Assembly (NCBI GenBank): GCA_025463615.1
Contig: JAODAU010000419.1
Coordinates: 1-20,021 of the forward strand
Length of the DNA stretch: 20,021 bases
Source: Microbacteriaceae bacterium
GTDB taxonomy: Bacteria; Actinomycetota; Actinomycetes; Actinomycetales; Microbacteriaceae
Direction of reading: 5' to 3'
Part shown: piece after piece, positions 19,520-20,021 of the stretch
Numbering within the stretch: the first letter of the stretch is position 1
Layout of the letters: each line of letters opens with the position of its first letter
The notes under the pieces: model-generated
The model's database searches: none
The model's input: the letters and a program-made list of their open reading frames with translations, nothing else
What the model was told of the DNA's origin: nothing
Made by a program: the position numbers and the translations under genes

Positions 19520-20021
19520 ATGTCCTCACTTGTCGATGAGATATCCGTCTTCGTTGCGTCTCCGTCCGACGTCGTGGATGAACGATTGGCCGTAAAACGC
19601 GCAGTTGATGATCTAAATGTTTCAGTGCGCGCTTCTGGCAGTCGTATCCGTTTCGTTGCGCGTGGATGGGAAGAAGTATTACCAGGCCAAGGCCGCGCCC
19701 AAGAGCAGATCAATCCACTCGTCGATGAATGCGACATCTTTATCGGCATTCTTGGAAAACGCCTTGGCTCGGCGACGGGCACTCACGAATCTGGGTTTAT
19801 CGAAGAGTACGAGCGAGCCAAGGGCAGGTTTGAGCGGGGCGACCTCTCCCACCTTGCACTCTACTTTCTTGCCCTTCCGGATGAGACCCTAGAAGATCCC
19901 GGAGAGGAGCTCAAACGCCTTCTTCATTTCCGAGACGGGCTCAAGGACCGATTTGAAGCGCTAATTGGCACGTTCACTGGAGCACTCGCACTTCAATCCA
20001 AGATAGCGACATACCTCACAG
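19520..20021 (+). CDS. DUF4062-like domain protein (5' part, cut by the window end)
   Basis: The frame is open from ATG 19520 to the last base (167 codons visible). GGAG lies 9 nt before the ATG. The protein starts with EISVFVASPSDVVDERLAVK (about 7-26), then has GWEEVLPGQGRAQEQINPLVDECDIFIGILGKRLGSATG (split: GWEEVLPGQGRAQEQINP, LVDECDIFIGILGKRLG), then THESGFIEEYERAKG (88-102). This is the pattern of DUF4062, a TIR/deoxyribosyltransferase-like Rossmann domain that often forms the N-terminus of STAND-type NTPases and other large proteins. The visible part probably continues into a C-terminal module outside the window. Codon use is A/T-rich (ATA, TTA, GTA, AAA, AAT occur), unlike every other gene here, which suggests horizontal transfer. 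A defence role is possible but not shown. Confidence 0.82.
   Translation, partial: MSSLVDEISVFVASPSDVVDERLAVKRAVDDLNVSVRASGSRIRFVARGWEEVLPGQGRAQEQINPLVDECDIFIGILGKRLGSATGTHESGFIEEYERAKGRFERGDLSHLALYFLALPDETLEDPGEELKRLLHFRDGLKDRFEALIGTFTGALALQSKIATYLT

Noticed and set aside
19495..19782. A 95-codon minus-strand frame at the start of the DUF4062 gene
   Set aside because: The plus-strand frame is open to the window edge, has a ribosome site and a recognisable domain; the antisense frame has neither.
1..20021. Search for CRISPR arrays, tRNA or rRNA genes and insertion sequences
   Set aside because: No regularly spaced repeats, cloverleaf sequences with anticodon arms, rRNA-like stretches or transposase motifs were seen.

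Overview
The window is high-GC (about 70%) actinobacterial DNA, most likely from a member of the Microbacteriaceae. The signs are near-universal G/C at codon third positions, many GTG starts, short -10 hexamers directly upstream of start codons without Shine-Dalgarno sequences, and strong over-use of GGATGC/GCATCC. I saw no rRNA, tRNA, insertion sequence or CRISPR array. Only the last ~600 bases differ in character: they fall to roughly 50-53% GC with A/T-rich codons.

Layout. (1) 1-1528: the 3' end of a ClpP-family peptidase converges, with overlapping stops, on a small XRE regulator of PopR/ClgR type that ends in Ala-Ala. Upstream of the regulator lies a CitE-like lyase gene. (2) 1638-3089: an MGDG-synthase/UgtP-like lipid glycosyltransferase, converging on a GH3 glycosidase (3077-5224, minus). 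(3) 5254-10696, minus: an NAD biosynthesis operon nrtR-nadA-nadB-nadC-nifS. Every junction overlaps (ATGA, GTGA, ATGA, then 14 nt), and an inverted-repeat operator sits on the promoter. NifS probably builds the Fe-S cluster of NadA, and NrtR probably represses the unit in response to NAD-derived ADP-ribose. (4) 10743-11504: an intergenic stretch and a small unknown gene. (5) 11506-11919, minus: a YccU-like CoA-binding protein.

(6) 12051-14235, plus: a RibD-C/DHFR-like reductase, a DGPF (YCII-related) protein and an ECF42-type sigma factor with a long C-terminal extension, forming a self-contained regulatory module. (7) 14255-15262: an HhH-PHP phosphoesterase related to the non-polymerase parts of PolX. 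(8) 15259-16804: a MarR regulator divergent from an SRPBCC protein plus a small membrane protein, separated by a perfect 11-bp inverted repeat, with another small membrane protein downstream of marR. (9) 16811-19323: a DHA2-type MFS exporter behind a TetR regulator, divergent from a DoxX-like membrane protein. Two TTGTCA-N-TGACAA operators lie in the divergent promoter region.

(10) 19520-end: the 5' part of a low-GC gene with a DUF4062-like N-terminal domain, cut by the window edge. It looks horizontally acquired and may open a defence or accessory island; it is the most promising entry to something undescribed. Two general patterns also stand out: repeated leaderless-type promoters with a -10 hexamer exactly 6 nt before the start codon, and five convergent gene pairs that overlap or nearly touch.
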